Made by a program: the position numbers and the translations under genes. From Oscillospiraceae bacterium (lineage in GTDB: Bacteria; Bacillota; Clostridia; Oscillospirales; CAG-272): 48,713 nucleotides of DNA. This document shows positions 31,434-38,692 of this stretch, one piece after another. The stretch's first letter is position 1; the number at the start of each line of letters is the position of its first letter. The stretch lies in the NCBI GenBank assembly GCA_015064345.1, contig SVSK01000010.1:1-48713 (forward strand). The letters are read 5' to 3'. The notes beneath the pieces are model-generated. The model saw only the letters and a list, made by a program, of their open reading frames with translations, had not been told where the DNA came from and ran no database searches.

Positions 31434-32162
31434 TTATCTTGCCTCCCATATTGAAGAATAAATTAGTTTTTCGTATGCTTTGCCATACTTCGAGAACGAT
31501 GTTTTATAGATATGCTCACGAGATAGAATATCAGCCATCCATAGAGGAATTCCTCCGGCAGTCTTAATTTCCATAAGCACTGTGCCCGTAGGCATCATAT
31601 CAATTCCGTCTGGGTCTTCCTCAAGAGTCAGTTTATCAACTCGAGCAAGAATATTTTCGTCAAACGTTAATCGAAAGTCACCGCCATCTATAGAATAATA
31701 CGCTTCTCTTTCATATGAAAGAAATACAGTTGGACGGAGATTTCCATAATAAGATATGAAATAGTCGATCTCGCGTGTGATTTGTGTTTCATCAATATCA
31801 CGCTGTCCGCCAATGATCCATTTGACAGCCTGAGCTTCTGTCATTGCCACTCGTCGTTTATATACCACTGATTTGTACTTTTTCTTCAGTTCAACAAAAA
31901 CCGTACTGTTTGGTTGTGCCTTCGAATAGCTTCTGATTCGTAGCTTTTCCTTGTAAACCGGTTTCTCAATAGACCGTCTGATGAGTCTGTAGTTGTCTGT
32001 GTCAAAGTACAGGTTTCTGATGGTGGTTCTTCCGTACTTGTCAAGCGCCATATAAGGAGAGATTTCGTTCTTTACGCGCATTGCTTGATCAGCCGATAAT
32101 AGATATTTCAGCTCATAACGCTCAAAAATATTTTGATATATCGTAGAAATCACCTCCTCCAT
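31434..32162 (-). CDS. VTC-domain polyphosphate polymerase-like protein
   Basis: A 242-residue protein of the VTC4/TTM tunnel family. Conserved blocks are ERYELKYLL (15-23), YFDTDNYRLI, YKEKLRIRSY, VFVELKKKYKSVVYKRR, ITREIDYF, FLSYEREAYYS, FRLTFDENI, VLMEIKTAGG and FSKYGKAYE. The alternating Arg/Lys and Glu residues form the tunnel in which yeast VTC4 makes polyphosphate from ATP. There is no membrane segment; the DUF4956 neighbour probably provides it. The only ATG (32160-32162) overlaps a very strong RBS (GGAGGAGGTGAT), which points to either a leaderless mRNA or a start at a non-AUG codon (ACG or ATA, codons 7-8) in front of YQNIFERYELKY. The exact start is therefore open. Confidence 0.87.
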   Translation of the reverse strand: MEEVISTIYQNIFERYELKYLLSADQAMRVKNEISPYMALDKYGRTTIRNLYFDTDNYRLIRRSIEKPVYKEKLRIRSYSKAQPNSTVFVELKKKYKSVVYKRRVAMTEAQAVKWIIGGQRDIDETQITREIDYFISYYGNLRPTVFLSYEREAYYSIDGGDFRLTFDENILARVDKLTLEEDPDGIDMMPTGTVLMEIKTAGGIPLWMADILSREHIYKTSFSKYGKAYEKLIYSSIWEAR

Positions 32163-32170
32163 GATATAAT

Positions 32171-32200
32171 ATTATATCAAATTTTGTATTGGTTTATCAA
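32171..32200 (-). promoter_or_regulatory. Promoter of the VTC-DUF4956-Cthe_2159 operon (leaderless geometry)
   Basis: TTGATA (32195-32200), 18-bp spacer, TATAAT (32171-32176) on the minus strand. The expected start of transcription (about 32162-32165) coincides with the ATG, leaving 0-3 nt of leader. Confidence 0.65.
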
Positions 32201-32224
32201 CCGTTTTGTGACAATTGTTTGAAA

Positions 32225-32299
32225 AATTGCGAATAATGATATGTTTTAGCAAAACATATGGAATATCTTGCAATTATGCGATAAATATGATATATTTAT
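32225..32299. repeat. Cluster of perfect inverted repeats between the VTC operon and the MBL gene
   Basis: Two perfect inverted repeats with 3-nt centres: ATATGTTTT-AGC-AAAACATAT (32239-32259) and ATAAATAT-GAT-ATATTTAT (32281-32299). The pair AATTGC (32225-32230) and GCAATT (32270-32275) flanks the first. They lie upstream of both divergent genes and have no T-run on either side of the first, suggesting operator sites. Confidence 0.6.
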
Positions 32300-32420
32300 T
32301 GCTACACAAGTACATTGTATTCATCTTTGATATAATATACTTGTATTGCAGAAATTGATGATTTGCATATTTTGCTACGTTTCTGTCATAGTGCGTTTTT
32401 TATTGAGAGGACAATTTATC

Positions 32421-33698
32421 ATGAAAAAGATACTAATGTGGATATTAACCTCACTATGTTTTGTATGCGCTCTTGTGCTTCTGCCGAGTTATTCGAGCAT
32501 ACTGTTGTGTTTAGCTTCACTTCTGCTTCTTCCAATTACGATATTTCAGAGCTTCTTTCTAAAATTATTCAAGAAAAAGTGGATAAAGCCCACGATCGCA
32601 GCAACACTTGCCGTTTCAGCAGTTGGACTATTTCCCATTCTTTCTGACAAGACTGATTTCGAGATACACTATATTGATGTAGGTCAAGCAGATGCGGCAC
32701 TTGTTATTTGCGACGGAGAAACGATGTTAATTGACGGTGGCAATGTTGCAGATTCGGGACTAATATACACTTATCTCAAAGACAGAGGGATAGATCACCT
32801 TGATTATATAGTCGCTACCCATGCTCATGAGGACCACGTTGGCGGACTTGCGGGAGCTTTGAACTATGCTACTGTTGGTACAGTATATTGCCCTGTTACA
32901 TCATATGACAGTGACGCGTTTGAAGACTTCATTAAATTCGTTGAATGGAGAAATGCTCAAATCACCGTGCCGACAGTTGGTGACACCTTTAATCTAGGTG
33001 ACGCTGAAGTTTCAATTATTGGTGTTAACGCATCAAACGATACAAATGATTCATCTATTATTCTGCGCATAACATTCGGTGAGACATCTTTCCTGTTTAC
33101 CGGTGATGCCGAGCGTTCTGCAGAAAATACTGTCATACAAAGCGGATCCACCCTTGAAAGTACCGTACTAAAAGTTGGACACCACGGCTCTGATTCATCA
33201 ACATCATATATATTTCTCAGAGAAGTCATGCCTCAATATGCTGTGATTTCGGTAGGAGATGGCAACGATTACGGTCATCCCACAGAAGAAGTGCTGAGTA
33301 GACTCCGCGATGCAGGTGTTATTGTCTACAGAACAGATATGCAAGGAACCGTGGTGTGCAAAAGCGACGGAAAAGAAGTAACGTTTGAGGTATATAAAAA
33401 TGCTGACGCTGCCACGCTTCGAGAAGTGGGTATAGCAAATAGAATTGAGATTGCCGAGACAGACGCACATGAGTCGGAATCGGTAGAATCTATATCACAA
33501 GAAACCGAAAATACAAAACTACCTGATAGCATGTCACCAACATACATACTCAATATTAATCCAAGTTCAAAGAGATTCCATAAGCCCTCTTGCGACAGTG
33601 TTAATCAAATAAAAGAAGAAAACAAAGAAGAGTTTTTCGGCACTCGAGACGAAGCGATTGCTCTTGGATACATACCTTGCGGAAGTTGCAAACCATAA
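32421..33698 (+). CDS. ComEC-like metallo-beta-lactamase protein, membrane-anchored
   Basis: A 425-residue protein with two hydrophobic helices at the N-terminus (about 5-45 and 58-75), then a metallo-beta-lactamase domain (about 80-350). The domain begins FEIHYIDVGQADAALV and has the metal motif HAHEDH (134-139), TGDAE (near 245), and KVGHHGSDSS. This is the free form of the ComEC C-terminal nuclease-like domain, without the competence channel. After an acidic Ser/Glu-rich linker, the C-terminus (about 375-425) has a Cys-containing module, FHKPSCDSV...GYIPCGSCKP (Cys391, 420, 423), often attached to such proteins and presumably binding metal. The start is chosen at MKKILMW with GAGAGG 10 nt upstream. 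The substrate is unknown; phosphodiester cleavage outside the membrane is likely. Confidence 0.85.
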   Translation: MKKILMWILTSLCFVCALVLLPSYSSILLCLASLLLLPITIFQSFFLKLFKKKWIKPTIAATLAVSAVGLFPILSDKTDFEIHYIDVGQADAALVICDGETMLIDGGNVADSGLIYTYLKDRGIDHLDYIVATHAHEDHVGGLAGALNYATVGTVYCPVTSYDSDAFEDFIKFVEWRNAQITVPTVGDTFNLGDAEVSIIGVNASNDTNDSSIILRITFGETSFLFTGDAERSAENTVIQSGSTLESTVLKVGHHGSDSSTSYIFLREVMPQYAVISVGDGNDYGHPTEEVLSRLRDAGVIVYRTDMQGTVVCKSDGKEVTFEVYKNADAATLREVGIANRIEIAETDAHESESVESISQETENTKLPDSMSPTYILNINPSSKRFHKPSCDSVNQIKEENKEEFFGTRDEAIALGYIPCGSCKP

Positions 33699-33725
33699 AA
33701 AAGGACTCTTTACGAGTCCTTTTAG
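33697..33725. terminator. Bidirectional terminator between the MBL and alkaline phosphatase genes
   Basis: AAAAGGACTC and GAGTCCTTTT form a perfect 10-bp stem with a 5-nt loop, with A/T runs on both sides. It serves both converging genes. Confidence 0.88.
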
Positions 33726-33736
33726 TTTTGTTTGTC

Positions 33737-35233
33737 TTATTCATCAACTTCCTTGCCGAAGTTTACGTCGCCGAAGTCTTCAACTCCGTACAGAGTCTTT
33801 GCAATGAACTTTGCAATGTTTGTGTTATCTATAGTCTTTCCGGTTGCAAGATCAGCAAGACCCTCGAAACCGAGGCAGAAAAGCGGAACAGAAGTGTTTG
33901 TATGAGTACCCCTGGGCATGTACCAGCCCTCCATGGACTTGGAAACGCCACCTGTTTCGTGGTCTGCTGTAACGATCACGAATACGTCACCGCGAATTAC
34001 AGCAAATACAGAGCAATATGCGATGCACTCGTTAAATCTAACAACCTTGTCAGGCATATCTTCCATATCTCTTGCATGTGATTCCTTATCGATGTAAGCT
34101 TCTTCGATCATAATGAAGAATCTGCTGTCATCCTTGGAGATGATTGAGAGAGCTTCTCTTGCTTCATTTGTCAGACCGTCACCGTATTCATCATCAGATG
34201 TACCGTAGCAGTACTCAACAAGTCCTTCGCTCATAAGAGCATCAATTGCATCCTGAATGATCTCGCCGTCGTTACGGTCGTTATGATGAACAAGGAATGC
34301 GGAAGGTGTTGCCCCTGTGATATGGTCTGTTGTAAGAACTGCGGTCTTAACACCCTTTTCGTATGCAAGTTCACGGAGGTTCTTGACCTCATTAAGTTCG
34401 TGGTCGAGACCAAGATAGCTGTTAATTGTCTTGTAACCGGTGGCAAGAGCTGTACCTGCGGCAGCACTGTCGGTATATTCTTCCTCACGGAGGGGATCAA
34501 CGGAGTAAGAGAAAGTCTTAACTCTGGAGAAATAAGGGAATGTTTCAGCGAAGAATACGGGCATCTGTTCTGCTCTGAGTTCCTTTGTAGCTTCAATGTG
34601 CTTCATACCCATACCGTCACCAATCATATAGATCACGGATGTGGGAGTTTCCCATACGTATGTGGAGATCTCAGCCTCTTCGGGAAGATTTGTGATGTTA
34701 ACATCAAGCTCACCGTCCGCAGGAACCATATATTCGTTAACAAACGCATATACACCGCCTGCGATCATGAAGGAAGAACCAAGCATTACAACCTTCTTGC
34801 CGTCCTGGCAGATAATGTACTCGTTTTCACCAAGCACAACTGTATCATCAATGCTGATCTTACGATTTGTGTCACCGATCAGGATCTCATATTCTGTAGC
34901 AGCATCAGCGTCGGACTTGACATCTACGGTAATGCCGAGATTTGCAAGATAATCAGCAAATGCAAGAGCTGTGGAATAATGAAGAAGATCTGCTTCTGCA
35001 GGATAAACGATATCATACTCATCAATAGAAATACCGTCGATGTAGAGATCGAAAACATTGTCTCCGTTATCGCCTACAACTTCATCTTCAACGCGAGTTC
35101 TGTCGAACATTCCGCGAATAAGACGTACAAGATTAAACTTATGATTGAATGTGTTTGCTGTTGCTGCCGAAACAGTGAGGATCATACTGAAGCTCATGCA
35201 CAGCACCAGCACAAGTGCTATAATTTTTTTCAT
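33737..35233 (-). CDS. Secreted alkaline phosphatase with extra N-terminal domain
   Basis: A 498-residue exported enzyme. The signal peptide is residues 1-23 (cleavage near VSA-AT). Residues about 60-175 form an extra domain (LHYSTALAFADYLANLG, EYEILIGDTNR, GGVYAFVNEYM) that resembles N-terminal domains of some surface glycosidases. The alkaline phosphatase domain (about 197-498) has the metal ligand Asp206 (YMIGDGMG), catalytic Ser256 (TDSAAAG), TTDHITGATPSAF (303-313), EEAYIDKESH (377-386), DHETGG (424-429) and HTNT (444-447), so all catalytic residues are present. It releases phosphate from monoesters outside the cell. The start at MKKIIALV is supported by GGAGG 5 nt upstream. Single-gene unit with consensus-like promoter. 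Confidence 0.9.
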   Translation of the reverse strand: MKKIIALVLVLCMSFSMILTVSAATANTFNHKFNLVRLIRGMFDRTRVEDEVVGDNGDNVFDLYIDGISIDEYDIVYPAEADLLHYSTALAFADYLANLGITVDVKSDADAATEYEILIGDTNRKISIDDTVVLGENEYIICQDGKKVVMLGSSFMIAGGVYAFVNEYMVPADGELDVNITNLPEEAEISTYVWETPTSVIYMIGDGMGMKHIEATKELRAEQMPVFFAETFPYFSRVKTFSYSVDPLREEEYTDSAAAGTALATGYKTINSYLGLDHELNEVKNLRELAYEKGVKTAVLTTDHITGATPSAFLVHHNDRNDGEIIQDAIDALMSEGLVEYCYGTSDDEYGDGLTNEAREALSIISKDDSRFFIMIEEAYIDKESHARDMEDMPDKVVRFNECIAYCSVFAVIRGDVFVIVTADHETGGVSKSMEGWYMPRGTHTNTSVPLFCLGFEGLADLATGKTIDNTNIAKFIAKTLYGVEDFGDVNFGKEVDE

Positions 35234-35266
35234 GGGTTCCTCCAAAAGAAAATTTTTGATGAGAGT

Positions 35267-35295
35267 ATTATATTCCTATTTGTCTGAAAAGTCAA
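35267..35295 (-). promoter_or_regulatory. Promoter of the alkaline phosphatase gene
   Basis: TTGACT (35290-35295), 17-bp spacer, TATAAT (35267-35272) on the minus strand. I see no obvious Pho-box direct repeats near it. Confidence 0.78.
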
Positions 35296-35390
35296 GTATT
35301 TTGGCAGAAATTAATATATTTTCATGTGAAAATATATATAGAATTTTCTTAATACGGTTAAGATTTATGCAATTACACCAATTCGGCAAC

Positions 35391-35423
35391 AAAAAAGACC
35401 TGCATATCATCAGCAAGTCTTTT
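35391..35423 (-). terminator. Terminator of the long lysS-side operon
   Basis: On the minus strand AAAAGACTTGC and GCAGGTCTTTT (one G-U pair) form an 11-bp stem with a 9-nt loop, followed by T residues. It ends the run of minus-strand genes that begins at ftsE or an internal promoter. Confidence 0.85.
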
Positions 35424-35437
35424 ATGTAAATATTGAT

Positions 35438-35854
35438 TTACCCTCTTATAGCCAAATAATCAAGTAAAGCATCCAAAAAAACACCAAAATTTAGTCCGAT
35501 CAGACCGACATCTATCCAAAATGCAAGGCCAAGGGTTCTGATATCTTCAAAGTAGCACTTGAAAGCAAGGCTTGCAGATACAACGATATTCTCGGAAAAC
35601 TCCTTAAGTCTTGACTTCATTGCAAGATAATCTTCTGTGAAGGTATTGGCTAACCAGCACGAGATGTGATACATTACCCCGATGCCGAAGCCTAAAGTTT
35701 TAGCAGATGCCCAGTTAAGCTCAGTAGTGTACTGCGGTTGCCAACGAGCAATCACCACATAGAAGATTGCGGTCATGACAATGGACGGTAGCAGCATCAT
35801 CGGAATGAACATCCATATGCCGTCATAAGGGGATTTCTTGGATTTAATACCCAT
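35438..35854 (-). CDS. Small membrane protein of unknown function
   Basis: A 138-residue protein that I do not recognise. Three hydrophobic segments are visible (about 15-37, 50-70 and 108-133), with a charged N-terminus (KSKKSPYDG). It starts 7 nt after the zinc-ribbon/TPR gene, so the two are co-translated and probably function together. The RBS lies within the end of the upstream gene (AAAGGATTATT, moderate). Confidence 0.72.
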   Translation of the reverse strand: MGIKSKKSPYDGIWMFIPMMLLPSIVMTAIFYVVIARWQPQYTTELNWASAKTLGFGIGVMYHISCWLANTFTEDYLAMKSRLKEFSENIVVSASLAFKCYFEDIRTLGLAFWIDVGLIGLNFGVFLDALLDYLAIRG

Positions 35855-35861
35855 ATATCAA

Positions 35862-36587
35862 TTAAAAGAATAATCCTTTCTTAATTCCGATCATTTTTCG
35901 AACGGTGTTCCCATTCTTATATCCGTTAATTTCAGCAATTTTTAAGCATTGCTTTGCTTCTTCCTTGCGACCTTGCATTCCAATTGCAATTGCCAGATTA
36001 GAGTGTGCAACGGCATAATCATCATTTGTATATGCAAGTCTATTCTTATTCATCATTTCAACAGCTGTCTTGCATATGGGCTCTGCCACATCATACTGTT
36101 TAGTAACAATGTAAACAGCACCGATATTTGTGAAGATTGCCGCATTATTGGGGTTGACTCTTTTAGCTTCCTCGTAGCATCTAATTGCTTCAGAATGCAG
36201 AGAGTTTCTTCGATAAGCCCGTCCGAGTTTAACCCAGAAAGTAGAGTTATCATGGGCTCTGTCAGTTATCTCCAACAAGCATTGAAGTTCTTCCCAATAT
36301 TTTTCCCGTACTTCAAACTCTGCAGCCTTCCTAAACACTTTAAGAATCTCAATTTCAGTTATCTTGGTGTTTGAAATCTCATTATCGTTACTTAAATGGT
36401 ATTCAGAGCCACAGTATTCACAAACGAAGTGACTTGGAGTAAATTGTTTACAGACCGCTCCACAAGATTCACATTTATTAGTAAATTTTTTGTGAGTCTG
36501 CTGATTTACTATAACAACTCTCTCTCCACAAAAACTGCAAAACGAATCATTCTCGTTGATGCTTTTGCCACACTTCTTGCAAAACAT
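35862..36587 (-). CDS. Double zinc-ribbon protein with TPR repeats
   Basis: A 241-residue cytoplasmic protein. Two zinc ribbons occupy the N-terminus: MFCKKCGKSINENDSFCSFCG (Cys3, 6, 17, 20) and a second set (Cys39, 42, 56, 59). The C-terminal part (about 80-235) consists of helical repeats of TPR type, for example AIRCYEEAKRVNPNNAAIFTNIGAVYI followed by DDYAVAHSNLAIAIGMQGRKEEAKQCLKIAE. Such proteins usually serve as protein-protein scaffolds. It is coupled to the small membrane protein downstream, suggesting a membrane-recruited complex. No enzymatic motif seen. The start is supported by GGAG 7 nt upstream. Confidence 0.83.
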   Translation of the reverse strand: MFCKKCGKSINENDSFCSFCGERVVIVNQQTHKKFTNKCESCGAVCKQFTPSHFVCEYCGSEYHLSNDNEISNTKITEIEILKVFRKAAEFEVREKYWEELQCLLEITDRAHDNSTFWVKLGRAYRRNSLHSEAIRCYEEAKRVNPNNAAIFTNIGAVYIVTKQYDVAEPICKTAVEMMNKNRLAYTNDDYAVAHSNLAIAIGMQGRKEEAKQCLKIAEINGYKNGNTVRKMIGIKKGLFF

Positions 36588-36602
36588 AATAATGTCTCCA
36601 AT

Positions 36603-36630
36603 ATAATATTAATTAATCTATATCGTACAA
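36603..36630 (-). promoter_or_regulatory. Possible promoter of the zinc-ribbon/TPR gene pair
   Basis: TTGTAC (36625-36630), 16-bp spacer, TATTAT (36603-36608) on the minus strand, in the 50-bp gap after lysS. Read-through from lysS is also possible. Confidence 0.45.
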
Positions 36631-36637
36631 TCCAAAA

Positions 36638-38137
36638 TCAGTCGATAGTCTTCATTGTGGGGAAAAGGAGCACGTCACGGATCGCAGCAGAGTCTGTAAG
36701 CAGCATGCACATACGGTCGATACCGTATCCGATACCGCCTGTCGGAGGCATACCGATCTCAAGTGCGTTGAGGAAGTCTTCGTCTGTATGGTTAGCTTCA
36801 TCGTCACCTGCTGCAAACTGCTCTTCCTGTGCCTTGAAGCGTTCTCTCTGGTCGATGGGGTCATTAAGCTCGGAGTATGCGTTAGCCATTTCCCAACCGT
36901 TCATGAAGAACTCAAAGCGTTCAACATAGTCCGGATTATCAGGCTTTCTCTTTGTGAGAGGAGAAATTTCAACGGGGTGATCCATTACGAATGTAGGCTG
37001 GACCAGATGCTCTTCAACATATGCTTCGAAGAACAGATTGAGAATGTCACCCTTCTTGTGGCGCTCTTCATACTCAACGTGATGCTCGTCAGCAACCTTG
37101 CGCGCTTCTTCAAGAGTCTTGATCTCGTTAAAGTCAACGCCGGAATACTTCTTAACAGCGTCAAGCATTGTAATTCTCTCAAAGGGCTTGCCAAGATCCA
37201 TTTCTACACCGTTGTAAACGATGGTGGTTGTGCCGAGAACTTCTTTGGCAACATAGCGATACATATTTTCGGTAAGATCCATCATGCCGTGGTAGTCAGT
37301 GTACGCCTGGTAGAGCTCCATGAGTGTAAATTCGGGATTATGACGTGTATCAAGACCCTCATTTCGGAAAACTCTGCCGATTTCATATACTCTTTCAAGA
37401 CCGCCAACAATAAGACGCTTGAGATAGAGTTCAAGAGAAATGCGGAGCTTGAAGTCTTCATCAAGTGCGTTAAAATGAGTTTCAAAGGGTCTTGCTGCAG
37501 CACCGCCTGCATTGGAAACAAGCATAGGTGTTTCAACTTCCATGAATCCCTGTGCGTCGAGGAAACGGCGAATGGTGCTGATGATCTTTGAACGCTTGAT
37601 AAATGTATCCTTGCTTTCAGGGTTTGTGATAAGGTCTACATAACGCTGACGGTAACGCTGGTCAACGTTTGTGAGACCGTGGAACTTCTCGGGAAGAGGC
37701 TGGAGACCCTTTGTGAGAAGTGTGATCTCAGTGGCGTGGATGGATGTCTCGCCTGTCTTTGTCTTGAACACTGTTCCCTTCACGCCGATGATGTCGCCAA
37801 CGTCGTCCTTCTTGAAGGCTGCGTAATGTTCTTCACCGAGTGAATCGCGTGCAACGTACACCTGGATAGTGCCCTTGAGATCCTGCACGTGGCAGAAGGA
37901 AGCCTTACCCATAATTCTCTTGGACATCATACGACCTGCTACGCTAACCTCAGCTCCCTCAAGTTCATCGTAGTTATCCTTGATGTCTGTGCTGTGATGT
38001 GTAACGTCATACTTTGTTATCTGGAAAGGATCCTGTCCTGCCTCCTGAAGTGTCTTCAGCTTTTCACGGCGCACACGAACAAGGTCATTAAAATTTTCTT
38101 CGTTATTTACCTGGATGTTTACGTTATTGTCTGCCAT
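36638..38137 (-). CDS. lysS: Lysyl-tRNA synthetase, class II
   Basis: A 499-residue synthetase that charges tRNA-Lys. An N-terminal OB-fold anticodon-binding domain (about 60-160, [23 protein letters not shown]) is followed by the class II catalytic core. Motif 1 is in [15 protein letters not shown], motif 2 in [29 protein letters not shown], and motif 3 in [14 protein letters not shown] near the C-terminus. Full length. It follows greA by 26 nt, a common arrangement in Firmicutes, and has a moderate RBS (AGGA). Confidence 0.97.
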   Translation of the reverse strand: MADNNVNIQVNNEENFNDLVRVRREKLKTLQEAGQDPFQITKYDVTHHSTDIKDNYDELEGAEVSVAGRMMSKRIMGKASFCHVQDLKGTIQVYVARDSLGEEHYAAFKKDDVGDIIGVKGTVFKTKTGETSIHATEITLLTKGLQPLPEKFHGLTNVDQRYRQRYVDLITNPESKDTFIKRSKIISTIRRFLDAQGFMEVETPMLVSNAGGAAARPFETHFNALDEDFKLRISLELYLKRLIVGGLERVYEIGRVFRNEGLDTRHNPEFTLMELYQAYTDYHGMMDLTENMYRYVAKEVLGTTTIVYNGVEMDLGKPFERITMLDAVKKYSGVDFNEIKTLEEARKVADEHHVEYEERHKKGDILNLFFEAYVEEHLVQPTFVMDHPVEISPLTKRKPDNPDYVERFEFFMNGWEMANAYSELNDPIDQRERFKAQEEQFAAGDDEANHTDEDFLNALEIGMPPTGGIGYGIDRMCMLLTDSAAIRDVLLFPTMKTID

Positions 38138-38163
38138 TTTGTTTATCCTGTAGTCCTTTCGTA

Positions 38164-38658
38164 TCAGTTGAGTGCCTTTGTACGGCTTACAGCAAGAATC
38201 TTGAACTTAAGTTCGCCATTGGGAGTAACCGCTGTAACTTCGTCACCTACAGTTTTGCCGATAATTGCAGCGCCGATAGGGCTTCTGTCGGAAATCTTGC
38301 CGTTAACCGGATCTGCTTCGTTAGTGCCGACTACAGAGTACTCGATCTCTTCTTCGAAATCAAAATCATAGAGCTTTACTGTAGAACCAAGGTTAACAAC
38401 GTCATCCTTGATCTCGCTTTCGCTGATGATCTCGGCGTTCTTGATAAGCTCTTCAAGTTCAGCAATTCGTGCAGCTACCTGACCCTGCTCATCCTTCGCT
38501 GCGTCAAGTTCGCTGTTCTCGGAAAAGTCGCCGAGAGATCGAGCGTACGCAAGGTTCTTTTTAACCTCTTCGGTCTTCTCACCCTTAAGATATGTGATTT
38601 CATCCACAAGAGCCTGATAGCCCTCGGTAGTATACTTGGTTGTGTTTTTGTTTTCCAT
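38164..38658 (-). CDS. greA: Transcription elongation factor GreA
   Basis: A 164-residue factor that rescues backtracked RNA polymerase by stimulating transcript cleavage. The N-terminal coiled coil (about 1-82) carries the acidic tip ([18 protein letters not shown]). The C-terminal FKBP-like domain includes [35 protein letters not shown], the family signature. The start is set at MENKNTTKY; a longer in-frame stretch upstream overlaps the preceding protease gene and has no support. GAGG lies about 11 nt upstream. Confidence 0.96.
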   Translation of the reverse strand: MENKNTTKYTTEGYQALVDEITYLKGEKTEEVKKNLAYARSLGDFSENSELDAAKDEQGQVAARIAELEELIKNAEIISESEIKDDVVNLGSTVKLYDFDFEEEIEYSVVGTNEADPVNGKISDRSPIGAAIIGKTVGDEVTAVTPNGELKFKILAVSRTKALN

Positions 38659-38692
38659 TGCCGGAAACCTCGCTTTATATTTGATAATAAAT

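Noticed and set aside
34283-35287. Long plus-strand open frame (334 codons) opposite the alkaline phosphatase gene
   Set aside because: It is a shadow of the highly biased codon use on the other strand; the minus-strand reading has all catalytic motifs, a signal peptide, RBS and promoter.
36788-37591. Plus-strand open frame of 267 codons inside lysS
   Set aside because: Cys/Phe/Leu-rich composition typical of antisense shadows, no RBS, and it lies fully within a confirmed synthetase gene.
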